Source of the DNA: Anaerovibrio lipolyticus
GTDB lineage: Bacteria; Bacillota; Negativicutes; Selenomonadales; Selenomonadaceae
NCBI RefSeq assembly: GCF_021531495.1
Contig: NZ_JADYTY010000007.1
Coordinates: 1 to 64,000 of the forward strand
Direction: 5' to 3'
Length of the DNA stretch: 64,000 bases
Below are positions 43,053-53,600 of this stretch, in pieces. The position numbers were made by a program, and so were the translations under genes. Under the pieces are notes generated by a model. It was not told where the DNA came from. It saw only the letters and a list, made by a program, of their open reading frames with translations, and made no database searches. Positions within the stretch are counted from its first letter, which is position 1, and each line of letters begins with the position of its first letter.

Positions 43053-43081
43053 TTGACATGCGTAGGTATTTGTGATAAATT
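43053..43081 (+). promoter_or_regulatory. Promoter of rpmG-secE-nusG
   Basis: TTGACA (43053-43058), a 17-base spacer and TAAATT (43076-43081). Confidence 0.65.
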
Positions 43082-43135
43082 ATATCAGTGACATTTTGTG
43101 GTGTCTCAATAATCTAATCAGAAGGAGTGCATAAA

Positions 43136-43285
43136 ATGCGCAATGCAGTTACGTTGGCCTGCACTGAGTGCAAGAGCCGCAACTATCAGACCAACAAGAA
43201 CAAGAAGAACGATCCTGATAGAATCGAATTCAACAAGTATTGTAAGTTCTGCAAGAAGCACACTCTGCATAAGGAGACTAAGTAA
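43136..43285 (+). CDS. rpmG: 50S ribosomal protein L33
   Basis: 49 aa. It begins [19 protein letters not shown] and ends with the usual [12 protein letters not shown] and CKFC keep both zinc-binding cysteine pairs, so this is the zinc-containing (C+) form. GAAGGAG lies before the ATG. It leads the secE-nusG cluster, its common place in Firmicutes. Confidence 0.95.
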   Translation: MRNAVTLACTECKSRNYQTNKNKKNDPDRIEFNKYCKFCKKHTLHKETK

Positions 43286-43333
43286 TTAGTCCGCAGTTGT
43301 TGGGTTTTGCAGTATAAGACAGGATGTGAAGCA

Positions 43334-43558
43334 ATGGCGGAGACAAAGACGTCAGGTGCTCAGCCGAAGTCTTCAGGCTTTAACCCTGTGCAGTTTTTGC
43401 GTGAAGTCTCTGCTGAGATGAAGAAGGTATCCTGGTCTACCAGACGTGAGCTGGCGAAATACACTGTAGTGGTTAGCATTACCGTGTTTATCGTTTGCGC
43501 ACTTATCTGGATTTGTGATAGCTTCTTCGCAAGATTGTTTAATCTCATTGTACGTTAA
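43334..43558 (+). CDS. secE: Preprotein translocase subunit SecE
   Basis: 74 aa. A short amphipathic helix with EVSAEMKKVSWSTRRELAKYT precedes a single transmembrane helix (VVVSITVFIVCALIWICD). It clamps SecY in the membrane. The frame opens earlier at a TTG, but AGGATG before the ATG at 43334 and the conserved length support this start. nusG follows 21 bases later. Confidence 0.93.
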   Translation: MAETKTSGAQPKSSGFNPVQFLREVSAEMKKVSWSTRRELAKYTVVVSITVFIVCALIWICDSFFARLFNLIVR

Positions 43559-43579
43559 AGACTGGAGGGTGCGTCTGGG

Positions 43580-44128
43580 ATGGGATCCGAGAAAGAATCA
43601 GCTAGACACTGGTATGTAGTCCATACCTATTCCGGTTACGAAAACAAGGTGCTGGAAAGTCTCAAACAGAAGGTTCAGTCCATGGGTCTGGAGAACGAGA
43701 TCTTCGATGTAATCATTCCTGAAAAGGAAGAGGTTGAGAAGAAGGATGGCGTCGAAAAAGTAATCAAGAGGAAGATTTTCCCAGGTTATGTCCTGGTGAA
43801 TATGATTGTCAATGAAAAAACCTGGTATGATGTCCGCAATACGGATGGCGTTACTGGTTTTGTAGGTTCTGGCACCAAGCCGATTCCTTTGACTGAAGAT
43901 GAGTATGAGAACATTCTGAGGGAAATGGGCGTAGAAAAGACCAAGGTTGTACATGATATTGATGTAGAAGTTGGGGAGACAGTAAAAATCTGCTCCGGCC
44001 CATTTGAAAATTTTGCAGCAAAAGTTGTATCTGTTGACGACGAGAAGGGTAAGATTAAAGCTCTTGTTGATATGTTCGGCAGAGAAACTAATGTTGAACT
44101 TGACTTCGATCAAGTTGAAAAGAATTAA
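43580..44128 (+). CDS. nusG: Transcription termination/antitermination factor NusG
   Basis: 182 aa. The NGN domain begins HWYVVHTYSGYENKV and contains FPGYVLVNM and VRNTDGVTGFVGSG. A KOW domain near residues 128-180 has GETVKICSGPFENFAAKV. It binds RNA polymerase and affects pausing and Rho action. GGAGG precedes the ATG. Confidence 0.97.
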   Translation: MGSEKESARHWYVVHTYSGYENKVLESLKQKVQSMGLENEIFDVIIPEKEEVEKKDGVEKVIKRKIFPGYVLVNMIVNEKTWYDVRNTDGVTGFVGSGTKPIPLTEDEYENILREMGVEKTKVVHDIDVEVGETVKICSGPFENFAAKVVSVDDEKGKIKALVDMFGRETNVELDFDQVEKN

Positions 44129-44154
44129 TTTCCATTTAAGGAGGTGGATTCAAG

Positions 44155-44580
44155 ATGGCAAAGAAAGTCGCTAAAATGGTAAAGTTACAGGTTCAGGCTG
44201 GTAAAGCTACTCCAGCTCCTCCAGTAGGTCCTGCACTTGGTCAGGCTGGTGTTAACATCATGGCCTTCGTTAAGGAGTTCAATGAGAGAACTGCTAAGCA
44301 GGCTGGTCTGATTATTCCAGTAGAGATTACTGTATTTGAGGATAGATCCTTTACCTTTATTACCAAGACTCCTCCAGCTGCTGTACTTCTGAAGAAGGCT
44401 GCAGGTATTGAGAAGGCTTCTGGTGAACCAAACAAGAATAAGGTTGCTACCCTGCCTCGTGCTAAGGCACAGGAGATTGCTGAGAGCAAGATGCAGGATC
44501 TGAACGCTGCAAGCGTTGAGGCTGCTACCCGTATGATTGAGGGTACTGCCCGCAGCATGGGTATCGTTATCACTGACTAA
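44155..44580 (+). CDS. rplK: 50S ribosomal protein L11
   Basis: 141 aa, the standard length. It has the [21 protein letters not shown]-like start, the [12 protein letters not shown] segment, [14 protein letters not shown] and the C-terminal RNA-binding [30 protein letters not shown]. It is part of the GTPase-associated centre. GGAGGTGG precedes the ATG. Confidence 0.98.
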   Translation: MAKKVAKMVKLQVQAGKATPAPPVGPALGQAGVNIMAFVKEFNERTAKQAGLIIPVEITVFEDRSFTFITKTPPAAVLLKKAAGIEKASGEPNKNKVATLPRAKAQEIAESKMQDLNAASVEAATRMIEGTARSMGIVITD

Positions 44581-44600
44581 TAGTCAATGAACGAAGCACC

Positions 44601-44628
44601 CGTGGGAGGAAAATCCGTTATTACCACG
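44601..44628 (+). promoter_or_regulatory. Possible L1 translational-control hairpin before rplA
   Basis: CGTGG (44601-44605) pairs with CCACG (44624-44628) around an internal GAGG-containing loop, a few bases before the rplA ribosome-binding site. Autogenous L1 sites occur at this place in many bacteria. The match is by position and shape only. Confidence 0.4.
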
Positions 44629-44644
44629 AAGGGAGAATTTTTTC

Positions 44645-45328
44645 ATGGCAAAAGCAGGTAAGAAGTATCAGGACGCTGTAAAGCTTCTTGAGACTGGCAA
44701 GGTTTATACTGTTGAAGAGGCTATTGAGCTCGTAAAGAAGACTGCAACTGCAAAGTTCGACGAGACCATTGAGCTTCATGTGCGTCTGGGTGTAGATCCT
44801 AAGTACGCTGATCAGCAGGTTCGTGGCGCAATGGTGCTGCCACATGGCACTGGTAAGTCCAAGCGTGTATTGGTATTTGCCAAGGGTGCAAAGGTAGACG
44901 AGGCTGAGGCCGCTGGCGCAGACTTCGTTGGCTCCGATGAAATCGTAGCAAAGATTCAGGGCGGTTGGACCGATTTTGATGTAGCTGTTGCTACCCCTGA
45001 TATGATGGGTACCGTAGGTCGTATTGGTAAGATCCTCGGTCCTCGTGGCTTGATGCCGAACCCTAAGTTGGGTACTGTTACTATGGACCTGACTAAGGCT
45101 ATCAGTGAGATTAAGGCTGGTAAGGTTGAGTACCGTACCGATAAGGCTGGTAATGTACATTGCCCTATCGGCAAGGCTTCTTTCGATGCAGAGAAGCTGG
45201 TTGCTAACTTTAACGCACTGATGGATACTTTAATTAGAGTAAAACCGGCTGCTGCAAAAGGTCAGTATATCCGCTCTGTAACTGTCAGCGCTACTATGGG
45301 CCCTGGCGTTCCAGTAGTTCACGCATAA
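44645..45328 (+). CDS. rplA: 50S ribosomal protein L1
   Basis: 227 aa. The domain-I start is [13 protein letters not shown]. The signature [20 protein letters not shown] near residue 122 and the C-terminal [19 protein letters not shown] are present. It forms the L1 stalk at the E site and often represses its own operon. AGGGAG precedes the ATG. Confidence 0.98.
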   Translation: MAKAGKKYQDAVKLLETGKVYTVEEAIELVKKTATAKFDETIELHVRLGVDPKYADQQVRGAMVLPHGTGKSKRVLVFAKGAKVDEAEAAGADFVGSDEIVAKIQGGWTDFDVAVATPDMMGTVGRIGKILGPRGLMPNPKLGTVTMDLTKAISEIKAGKVEYRTDKAGNVHCPIGKASFDAEKLVANFNALMDTLIRVKPAAAKGQYIRSVTVSATMGPGVPVVHA

Positions 45329-45331
45329 TAT

Positions 45332-45360
45332 TTGACATTTTGCGGGCTGTATAATAAAAT
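45332..45360 (+). promoter_or_regulatory. Promoter of the rplJL leader
   Basis: TTGACA (45332-45337), a 17-base spacer and TAAAAT (45355-45360), right after rplA. Confidence 0.6.
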
Positions 45361-45366
45361 AGTCTA

Positions 45367-45516
45367 TGGCTGTAGACAGCAGGTAGGATTTTAGATTACT
45401 GAAATCCATAAAGGAAACGCCTGCCGAGGCCGGATGGTTAAGCATGAAACACTGCGGCCTCCGGTAAATCAGCCGGAGGCCGTTTTTGCTCTTAAAATTT
45501 GAGAGGAGGTGTATTC
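45367..45516 (+). promoter_or_regulatory. L10 leader with attenuator
   Basis: About 150 nt between the promoter and rplJ. It contains a stem region around AGGATTTTAG and CTGAAATCC, then GCCTGCC. It ends with a strong terminator (GGCCTCCGG/CCGGAGGCC, then GTTTTT, 45456-45487) just before the rplJ ribosome-binding site. This fits the known autogenous control in which the L10-L12 complex binds the leader and shuts off rplJL. The L10-binding fold is inferred from position, not folded in detail. Confidence 0.75.
45456..45487 (+). terminator. Attenuator terminator in the L10 leader
   Basis: Perfect 9-bp GC-rich stem, 8-base loop and five Ts. It lies upstream of the gene it would control. Confidence 0.8.
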
Positions 45517-46065
45517 ATGGCTGTTACTGAAAAGAAAAAAGCAATTGTTGCTGAATTAAAGGACAAACTCACTAGCGCAAAGGGTGCCGTATTGGTTTCC
45601 TACAAGGGCTTGACTGTTGCTCAGGATACTGAGCTGCGTTCCGAGCTGCGTAAGGCTGGTGTAAATTACCATGTAGTTAAGAACACAATGACTCGTATTG
45701 CAGCTACCGAGGCTGGTATGGAGGATCTGGTATCTCATTTGGAGGGTACCACTGCTCTGGCTGTATCTGCAGAGGATGCAGTTGCACCTGCAAAGGTTAT
45801 TAGCGAGTTCATGAAGAAGAACAACCTGGAGGATCAGGGTATCCTGACCATCAAGGCTGGTATTGTAGAGGGTCAGGTTGTAACCGCTGACGAGGTTAAG
45901 GCTATCGCTTCTCTGCCATCCCGCGAGGTTCTTCTGGGCAAGCTGCTGGGCAGCATTCAGGCTCCACTGTCCAACACCGTTGGCGTTATGGGTTCTATGC
46001 TCCGCAGTATCGTTACTGTGCTTGATGCAGTTCGTAAGCAGAAGGAGGAGCAGGCATCTGCATAA
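45517..46065 (+). CDS. rplJ: 50S ribosomal protein L10
   Basis: 182 aa from the ATG at 45517. The frame opens six codons earlier at a non-ATG start that overlaps the GAGGAGG site. It has the MAVTEKKKAIVAELKDKL start, LTVAQDTELRSELRKAG and VVKNTMTRIA blocks, and a long C-terminal helix for L7/L12 dimers. It forms the base of the ribosomal stalk. Confidence 0.97.
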   Translation: MAVTEKKKAIVAELKDKLTSAKGAVLVSYKGLTVAQDTELRSELRKAGVNYHVVKNTMTRIAATEAGMEDLVSHLEGTTALAVSAEDAVAPAKVISEFMKKNNLEDQGILTIKAGIVEGQVVTADEVKAIASLPSREVLLGKLLGSIQAPLSNTVGVMGSMLRSIVTVLDAVRKQKEEQASA

Positions 46066-46137
46066 TTGGCAGATAGCTGCTTTGGCTGCTTAATATATTT
46101 TCGAAAATTAATTAATGATTATACGGAGGATTTTAAA

Positions 46138-46506
46138 ATGACTAACGAAGAGATTTTAGAGGCAATTGGTAACCTGACTGTTCTGGAGCTGTCCGAGCTC
46201 GTAAAGGCTGCTGAGGAGAAGTTCGGCGTATCCGCTGCTGCTCCTGTAGCTGTTGCTGCTGCTGCTCCTGCTGCTGGCGGCGCTGCTGCTGAGAAGTCCG
46301 AGTTCGATGTAGTTCTGAAGGACGCTGGCGCAAGCAAGATCAACGTAATCAAGGCTGTTCGTGAGGCTACTGGTCTCGGCCTGAAGGAAGCTAAGGCTCT
46401 GGTTGATGGCGCTCCTGCTCCTGTAAAGGAAGGCGTATCCAAGGCTGACGCTGAGGATCTGAAGGGCAAGCTCGAGGCTGCTGGTGCAACTGTAGAGTTG
46501 AAGTAA
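46138..46506 (+). CDS. rplL: 50S ribosomal protein L7/L12
   Basis: 122 aa. The N-terminal dimerisation domain starts [17 protein letters not shown]. An Ala/Gly-rich hinge covers about 36-54. The C-terminal factor-binding domain has [21 protein letters not shown] and [21 protein letters not shown] before the ATG at 46138 fixes the start, although the frame is open from the rplJ stop. Confidence 0.98.
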   Translation: MTNEEILEAIGNLTVLELSELVKAAEEKFGVSAAAPVAVAAAAPAAGGAAAEKSEFDVVLKDAGASKINVIKAVREATGLGLKEAKALVDGAPAPVKEGVSKADAEDLKGKLEAAGATVELK

Positions 46507-46543
46507 TTTTTGCTTCAAGCCTAAAATTTCAACTGAAATTTTC

Positions 46544-46573
46544 AAGACCGTTCCGCAAGGGACGGTCTTTTTT
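46544..46573 (+). terminator. Terminator after rplL
   Basis: AAGACCGTTCC pairs with GGGACGGTCTT around a 4-base loop, followed by six Ts. It may be partly read through into rpoBC. Confidence 0.85.
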
Positions 46574-46574
46574 C

Positions 46575-46604
46575 TTGACAAGTAATATATTTACGATGTA
46601 TAAT
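46575..46604 (+). promoter_or_regulatory. Sigma-A promoter of rpoBC
   Basis: TTGACA (46575-46580), an 18-base spacer and TATAAT (46599-46604), directly after the rplL terminator. Confidence 0.75.
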
Positions 46605-46643
46605 TAAATGCTACTAATAGAGAAATTAATTCGTGCATTTTCA

Positions 46644-46724
46644 AATGGAGTCATCAGAAGGGAGTAGTCCTTTTGGCAACGCGCCGTGTGGTTTTAGCCC
46701 ATGAAGGGGTGTTGTGATTCCATT
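46644..46724 (+). ncRNA. Structured leader upstream of rpoB
   Basis: AATGGAGTCA (46644-46653) pairs with TGATTCCATT (46715-46724) with one G-U, closing a roughly 80-nt domain. Inside are an AAGG/CCTT hairpin (46658-46673) and a purine-rich AAGGGAGTAG next to GGCAACGC, and a GCCC/GGGG-type pairing. No terminator or anti-Shine-Dalgarno hairpin follows. The family is not recognised. It could be a protein-binding or metabolite-binding leader of the RNA polymerase operon. Confidence 0.45.
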
Positions 46725-46785
46725 CTATTTTCATGTACGGATTTTTGTTGTTTTCAGTATTTTTTGCTAAGGAGTGAAGTTTTTA

Positions 46786-49700
46786 ATGTTTCATCCTGTG
46801 CCCGTGGGCAAACGAACCAGGTATAGCTATGCAAAGATTAAAGAAGTCATGGAGATGCCACATTTGCTGGACATTCAGAGAAAGTCCTATGAGTGGTTTA
46901 TCGGTGACTGGGAAAATAACACCAAGGGCGAGGGCCTTATGGAGATTTTCCAGGATATTTCTCCAATCTCAGATTTTCAGGGCAAGGTAAGCCTTTCCCT
47001 GCTGGACTATGAGCTGGGAGAGCCTAAGTATAGCCTTGATGAAAGCAAGGAAAGAGATGCTACTTATGCAGCTCCATTGCGTGTCAAGGTTCGCCTTTTG
47101 GACAGAACCACTGGTATCTTCCAGGATTCTGAGGTATTCATGGGGGATTTCCCTCTGATGACTGCTTCTGGTACCTTTATTATTAATGGTGCTGAGCGTG
47201 TTATTGTCAGCCAGCTTGTACGTTCTCCAGGCGCTTATTATGGCGTTACTGTAGACCAGTCTGGTAAGTCCCTCTTCAACTCCACTGTGATTCCAAACCG
47301 TGGTGCCTGGATTGAGCTGGAAACCGATGCTAATGATGTAATTTCTGTTCGTATCGACCGTACCCGTAAGCTGCCTGTAACTGTATTCCTCCGTGCTTTG
47401 AACTATATCAATCAGCAGGAGAAGCTGCGTCTGGCTGAGCTGGCTGCTTCCGACGGCACTGTACCAACTATGCAGGGCCGTAATGATGACCACCTCAATG
47501 TAGGCACTACCAATCTGGTATTTGGCAGCAATGAGGAAATTTTGGCACTCTTCGATAACGATGATGCTATTAGATCCACTTTGGAGCGCGATAATACCGC
47601 TACTGGTGCTGACGCTTTGGAGGAGATTTATCGTCGTATTCGTCCTGGTGAGCCTTTCAACGTAGATAATGCTCATCAGATGCTCCGCAGCCTGTTCTTT
47701 GATGCTAAGCGTTATGATTTGGCAACTGTAGGTCGTTACAAGCTGACCAAGAAGCTGGGCTGGAAGCGTCGTATTCAGGGCCAGATTCTGGCAGAGCCTC
47801 TGCTGGATAAGGAAACTGGTGAGATTCTGGTTCCTGCTGATACCCTGATTGATGCAGATATGCTGGAAAATATTACCACTGAGCAGGAGCAGGCAATCTT
47901 TGGTGAGGGCAATGCCATCGTTCTTCATGTTAAGAGCAATGATGAGGGTGGTTCTCTCCAGATGATTTGTTCCCCAACCTTGGAATATCGTCAGCGTACC
48001 ATTGCTATTAACGATATTCTTGCTTCCATCAGCTATCTGCTGAATTTGATGCACGGTGTAGGCAAGACTGATGATATTGACCATTTGGGCAACCGTCGTG
48101 TTCGCTCTGTAGGCGAGCTGCTGCAGAACCAGTTCCGCATTGGCCTTTCCCGTATGGAGCGGGTAGTCAAGGAGCGCATGTCCATGCAGGAGGATGTAAC
48201 CAATCCTTCTACCTTGATTAATATTCGTCCTGTTGTGGCAGCTATCAAGGAATTCTTTGGTTCCTCCCAGCTGTCCCAGTTCATGGATCAGCATAACCCA
48301 CTGGCTGAGCTGACTCATAAGCGGCGTCTGTCTGCCCTTGGCCCTGGCGGTTTGTCCCGTGAGCGTGCAGGCTTCGAGGTTCGAGATGTACACAACTCTC
48401 ATTACGGCCGTATGTGTCCTATCGAGACACCAGAAGGTCCTAACATCGGTTTGATTGGTTCCTTGTCCAACTATGCAAGAATCAACCGCTTTGGCTTTAT
48501 GGAGACTCCTTATCGCCGGGTGGATAAGGAAAACAAGCGGGTTACTGATGATGTAAGATATTTGACTGCTGATGAAGAGGACAGCCTGATTATTGCTCAG
48601 GCCAACGAGCCTCTTGATGATCATGATTGGTTCGAGAATGAGCGTGTAGTTGCTCGTATTCACGAGGAGACCACTGAGGTTCGCCGTGAAAAGGTTGACT
48701 ACATGGACGTATCACCAAAGCAGGTTGTATCCATTGCAACAGCTATGATTCCATTCCTGGAAAACGATGATGCTAACCGTGCGCTGATGGGTGCAAACAT
48801 GCAGCGTCAGGCTGTACCGTTGCTCCGTACTCAGGCTCCTTTGGTTGGTACTGGTATGGAGTACAAGGCTGCCTGTGACTCCGGTGTTATGATTCTGGCT
48901 AAGCATGCCGGTGTGGTTGAAACTGTAACTGCTGATAATATTGTAGTTCGTACTGCTGATGGCAAGCGTGATGAATACAAGCTGCAGAAGTTCCTTCGTT
49001 CCAACCAGGGTACCTGCATTAACCAGCTGCCTATCGTATTTAAGGGTGACGAGGTAGAAGCAAATCAGCCAATCGCTGACGGTCCTTCTACTGACCACGG
49101 CGAGCTGGCTTTGGGCTATAACATTATCGTAGCCTACATGCCTTGGGAAGGTTACAACTACGAGGATGCTATTCTTCTTAGTGAAAACCTGATTAAGCGT
49201 GATATTTATACCTCCATTCATATTGAGGAATATGATTGTGAGGCTCGTGATACCAAGCTTGGACCAGAGGAAATTACCCGTGATATTCCAAATGTTTCCG
49301 ACGAAAGCCTGAAGGATTTGGATGAATATGGTATTATTCGCAAGGGTGCCGATGTGCGTACTGGTGATATTCTGGTAGGCAAGGTTACACCAAAGGGTGA
49401 GACTGAGCTGTCTGCTGAGGAGCGCCTCCTGCGGGCTATCTTTGGTGAGAAGGCTCGTGAGGTTCGTGATACTTCTTTGAAGGTTCCTCATGGTGAGGCT
49501 GGTAAGGTTGTAGATGTTAAGATTTACAGCCGTGAGAATAATGATGAGCTGAACCCTGGTGTAAATAAGATGATTCGTGTCTACATTGCCCAGAAGCGTA
49601 AGATTTCTGTTGGTGATAAGATGTCCGGTCGTCATGGTAACAAGGGTGTAGTTTCCCGCATTATGCGTGAAGAGGATATGCCGTTCCTGCCAGACGGTAC

Positions 49701-50667
49701 TCCAGTGGATATTGTATTGAACCCATTGGGCGTGCCTTCTCGTATGAACATTGGTCAGATTCTGGAGACTCATCTGGGTATGGCTATCCGCAATCTGGGC
49801 ACTCAGATTAAGGAAGGAGATCCTACCGTTGAAAGACGTCTCCGGGCTATTGGCTATGACTTTGATCAGTATGGTATGCCAAAGCCAGATGTGGCAGGTA
49901 TTCATATTGCTACTCCTGTATTTGATGGTGCTCGTGAGAACGATGTATTTGATACTATTCGTGCTTCTGGCATGGACCCAACCGCCAAGACTGTCCTCTA
50001 TGATGGACGTACCGGTGAGCCATTTAAGAATAAAGTAACTGTAGGCTGCGTATACATGCTGAAGCTGCATCATTTGGTTGATGATAAGATTCATGCCCGT
50101 TCCGTAGGTCCATACTCTCTGGTTACTCAGCAGCCACTGGGTGGTAAAGCTCAGTTCGGCGGCCAGCGTTTCGGTGAGATGGAGGTTTGGGCACTGGAGG
50201 CATATGGTGCTGCTTACACTCTGCAGGAGATTCTGACTGTTAAGTCCGATGATGTTGTAGGCCGTGTTAAGACCTATGAGGCTATTGTTAAGGGCGAGAA
50301 TATCCCTGAGCCTGGTGTACCAGAGTCCTTCAAGGTTCTGATCAAGGAATTGCAGTCCATCGGCCTTGATATTAAGGTACAGGATGAGAATGCCAACGAG
50401 ATTATGGTTCAGGATGATGATGATGATGACATCAGCATCAAGGACGTAGTTCGTGAGGCAGATATGGCTTCTGTAGATGATAGCGGCAGAGCTAATGAAA
50501 GCGATGAATATGCTAGCGATTATGACGAGCCATCTCAGTCCGATGAAGATGATGACAGCTTTGATGGTGATATTATTGCTGATATTGGCGGCGATGATGT
50601 TGAACCAGCAGATGATGACGAGGACATGGATATGTTCCTGTCCGATGATGATAATACTGAAGAATAA
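46786..50667 (+). CDS. rpoB: DNA-directed RNA polymerase subunit beta
   Basis: 1293 aa from the ATG at 46786 (AAGGAG in front). An earlier GTG is too close to the ribosome-binding site. The rifampicin region is wild type ([22 protein letters not shown] near residues 490-511), followed by [18 protein letters not shown]. The nucleotide-binding [10 protein letters not shown] and clamp [24 protein letters not shown] are conserved. The last roughly 90 residues form an extremely acidic tail of Asp, Glu and Ser that is absent from model Firmicutes such as Bacillus. The tail is seen directly; its role is unknown. Confidence 0.97.
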   Translation: MFHPVPVGKRTRYSYAKIKEVMEMPHLLDIQRKSYEWFIGDWENNTKGEGLMEIFQDISPISDFQGKVSLSLLDYELGEPKYSLDESKERDATYAAPLRVKVRLLDRTTGIFQDSEVFMGDFPLMTASGTFIINGAERVIVSQLVRSPGAYYGVTVDQSGKSLFNSTVIPNRGAWIELETDANDVISVRIDRTRKLPVTVFLRALNYINQQEKLRLAELAASDGTVPTMQGRNDDHLNVGTTNLVFGSNEEILALFDNDDAIRSTLERDNTATGADALEEIYRRIRPGEPFNVDNAHQMLRSLFFDAKRYDLATVGRYKLTKKLGWKRRIQGQILAEPLLDKETGEILVPADTLIDADMLENITTEQEQAIFGEGNAIVLHVKSNDEGGSLQMICSPTLEYRQRTIAINDILASISYLLNLMHGVGKTDDIDHLGNRRVRSVGELLQNQFRIGLSRMERVVKERMSMQEDVTNPSTLINIRPVVAAIKEFFGSSQLSQFMDQHNPLAELTHKRRLSALGPGGLSRERAGFEVRDVHNSHYGRMCPIETPEGPNIGLIGSLSNYARINRFGFMETPYRRVDKENKRVTDDVRYLTADEEDSLIIAQANEPLDDHDWFENERVVARIHEETTEVRREKVDYMDVSPKQVVSIATAMIPFLENDDANRALMGANMQRQAVPLLRTQAPLVGTGMEYKAACDSGVMILAKHAGVVETVTADNIVVRTADGKRDEYKLQKFLRSNQGTCINQLPIVFKGDEVEANQPIADGPSTDHGELALGYNIIVAYMPWEGYNYEDAILLSENLIKRDIYTSIHIEEYDCEARDTKLGPEEITRDIPNVSDESLKDLDEYGIIRKGADVRTGDILVGKVTPKGETELSAEERLLRAIFGEKAREVRDTSLKVPHGEAGKVVDVKIYSRENNDELNPGVNKMIRVYIAQKRKISVGDKMSGRHGNKGVVSRIMREEDMPFLPDGTPVDIVLNPLGVPSRMNIGQILETHLGMAIRNLGTQIKEGDPTVERRLRAIGYDFDQYGMPKPDVAGIHIATPVFDGARENDVFDTIRASGMDPTAKTVLYDGRTGEPFKNKVTVGCVYMLKLHHLVDDKIHARSVGPYSLVTQQPLGGKAQFGGQRFGEMEVWALEAYGAAYTLQEILTVKSDDVVGRVKTYEAIVKGENIPEPGVPESFKVLIKELQSIGLDIKVQDENANEIMVQDDDDDDISIKDVVREADMASVDDSGRANESDEYASDYDEPSQSDEDDDSFDGDIIADIGGDDVEPADDDEDMDMFLSDDDNTEE

Positions 50668-50688
50668 TGGAAGGGAAGTGACACCTCC

Positions 50689-53600
50689 TTGTTGGATGTA
50701 AATAACTTTGATTCAATGCGCATAGGCCTGGCCTCTCCTGACAAGATTCGTGAGTGGTCTCATGGCGAGGTACTGAAACCAGAGACTATTAACTATCGTA
50801 CTTTGAAGCCAGAGAAGGACGGTCTTTTCTGCGAGAAAATTTTTGGACCAACTCGTGATTGGGAATGTCATTGCGGTAAGTACAAGCGTATCCGTCATAA
50901 GGGTACTATCTGCGATCGCTGTGGTGTTGAGGTCACTCGCTCCAAGGTACGCCGTGAGCGTATGGGCCATATTGAGTTGGCAGCTCCTGTATCTCATATT
51001 TGGTATTTCAAGGGTATCCCAAGCCGTATGGGCTTGATTCTGGATATTCCACCACGGGCTATGGAGAAGGTTCTCTACTTTGCTTCCTACATTGTTCTGG
51101 ATCCAAAGGATACTCCTCTTTCCAAGAAGCAGCTTTTGTCTGAGCTGGAGTATCGCAAGGCTCGTGAGGACTACGGTCGTGATTTTGTAGTAGGCATGGG
51201 TGCCGAGGCTATCAAGGAGCTTTTGGTTGAGCTGGAGGCAGATTTGCCAGAGGAACAGCAGACTGAGGACATGAAAAATGGTCTGGATGTCCTGCACAAG
51301 GAGCTGACTGACGAGTTGAAGCATGTAGCCAGCCAGCAGCGCCGTATTCGTGCTATCCGTCGTCTGGAGGTTGTTGAGGCCTTCAGACGCTCCGGCAACA
51401 AGCCATCCTGGATGATTATGGATGTAGTTCCAGTTATTCCTCCAGAGCTGCGCCCAATGGTTCAGCTGGATGGTGGCCGTTTTGCTACCTCTGATCTGAA
51501 CGATCTGTATCGTCGTGTCATTAACAGAAACAATCGCTTGAAGCGTTTGCTTGAACTTCGTGCTCCAGACATTATTGTCCGCAACGAGAAGCGTATGCTG
51601 CAGGAGGCTGTAGATGCTCTGATTGATAATGGTCGTCGTGGCCGTCCTGTAACCGGTCCTGGCAATCGTCCTCTGAAGTCCTTGTCTGACATGCTTAAGG
51701 GTAAGCAGGGACGTTTCCGTCAGAACCTGCTGGGTAAGCGTGTTGACTACTCTGGACGTTCCGTTATCGTTGTAGGCCCTGAGCTGAAGCTCCATCAGTG
51801 CGGTCTGCCAAAGGAAATGGCTTTGGAGCTCTTCAAGCCATTTGTTATGAAGAAGCTGGTTAGTGAGAAGATTGCTCACAATATCAAGAACGCTAAGCGT
51901 ATGGTTGAGCGTGCCCAGGAAGAAGTATGGGATGTTCTTGAGGATGTTATTAAGCAGCATCCAGTGCTCCTGAACCGTGCACCTACCCTGCATCGTCTGG
52001 GTATTCAGGCCTTTGAGCCAGTCCTCACTGAGGGACGTGCCTTGAAGCTCCATCCATTGGCTTGCTCTGCATACAACGCGGACTTCGATGGTGACCAGAT
52101 GGCTATCCATCTGCCATTGTCTGCTGAAGCTCAGGCTGAGGCTCGTGTCTTGATGCTGGCAGCTAACCACATTTTGGCACCAAAGGATGGCAGCCCTATT
52201 ATCGTTCCTTCCCAGGATATGATTTTGGGTGCTTACTACCTGACCAAGCTGCGCAAATCCTCTCCAGAGCATCCAGTTATTGGTGAGGGCAAGATTTTCA
52301 CCGGTATTGATGAAGCTCTGCTGGCGTATCAGCATCAGGAGCTGGATATTCAGGCTGAGATTCAGGTTAAGATTGTGGAGAAGCAGGAAGATGGTACTAC
52401 CAAGGATTATGGCTTGGTTACTACCTCTCTGGGCCGCATGATCTTCAACGAGATTCTGCCTCCACAGGTTCGTTCTTACGAGCAGGATAAGGAAACTGGC
52501 AAGTGGTCCCTGGGTGTTCTGATGAACAAGAAGCAGCTGGGCAAGCTGGTTGCTAAGTGCTTTGATGAACTGGGAGCCAGCCGTACTGCCGAGGTTATTG
52601 ATGGCGTAAAGAATCTTGGCTATCACTATGCATGTATTGCAGGTATGACTGTAGCTATTTCCGATATTACTGTTCCTCCTAAGAAGAAGGATATTCTGGA
52701 AGCAGCTCAGGCTCAGGTTACCAAGACTGAGCGTCAGTTCTCCCGTGGTTTGATTACTGATGATGAGCGTTATAAGAAGGTCTGCGCCGTATGGAACAAG
52801 GCTACTGAGGACGTTGCTGATGAAATGTATGACAACTACGAGATTAATGACCCATTCAATCCAATCTACATGATGGCTGACTCTGGTGCCCGCGGTAATA
52901 AGTCTCAGATGCGTCAGCTGGCAGGTATGCGTGGTCTGATGGCGGATCCATCTGGTAAAACCATTGAGATTCCTATTACTGCTAACTTCCGTGAAGGTCT
53001 GTCCGTATCCGATTACTTTATTTCTTCCCATGGTGCTAGAAAGGGTTTGGCGGATACTGCACTGCGTACCGCAGACTCTGGTTATTTGACTCGTCGTTTG
53101 GTAGATGTTGCTCAGGATGTAATCGTTCGTGAGGATGACTGTGATGTTGTAGGCATTAATCTGGTTCGTGAGCGTGCTAAGCTGGCTGAGACTGCTGCAG
53201 ATGCAGTTAAGGTTTTGACTGATTCCTTGGCAGGTCGTCTGCTGGCTCAGGATGTTATCAGCCCTGAGACTGGTGAGATTATTCTGGAAACTGGTACTGA
53301 GCTTACCGCTGAGGACATGGAGCTGGTAGGAGAGGCTGGTGTATCTGAGCTGGTTCTCCGTGGCCAGTCCGACAACAATGATACCATCGTTGGTAGCTCC
53401 TCTGTTACCGAGACTGTACAGCTGGGTGCACCAGAAGAAAATGTTCGTGCATCTATCCGCAAGGCTATGATGGATCAGATGCTGGGCAAGGAAGTTACTG
53501 CCGATGTTGTTGACAGCATGGGCAATGAGATTATTCCTGCCGGTGTTAAGCTTACTGAGGAATATATCGAGGCTGTTCTCAACAGTGATGCCAAGGAAGT

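Noticed and set aside
45332-45355. TTGACA followed by TATAAT at 12-base spacing before rplJ
   Set aside because: The spacing is too short. The overlapping TAAAAT at 17 bases is preferred.
46969-48663. A 564-codon open frame on the minus strand
   Set aside because: It lies antisense to rpoB with low-complexity composition and no family resemblance.
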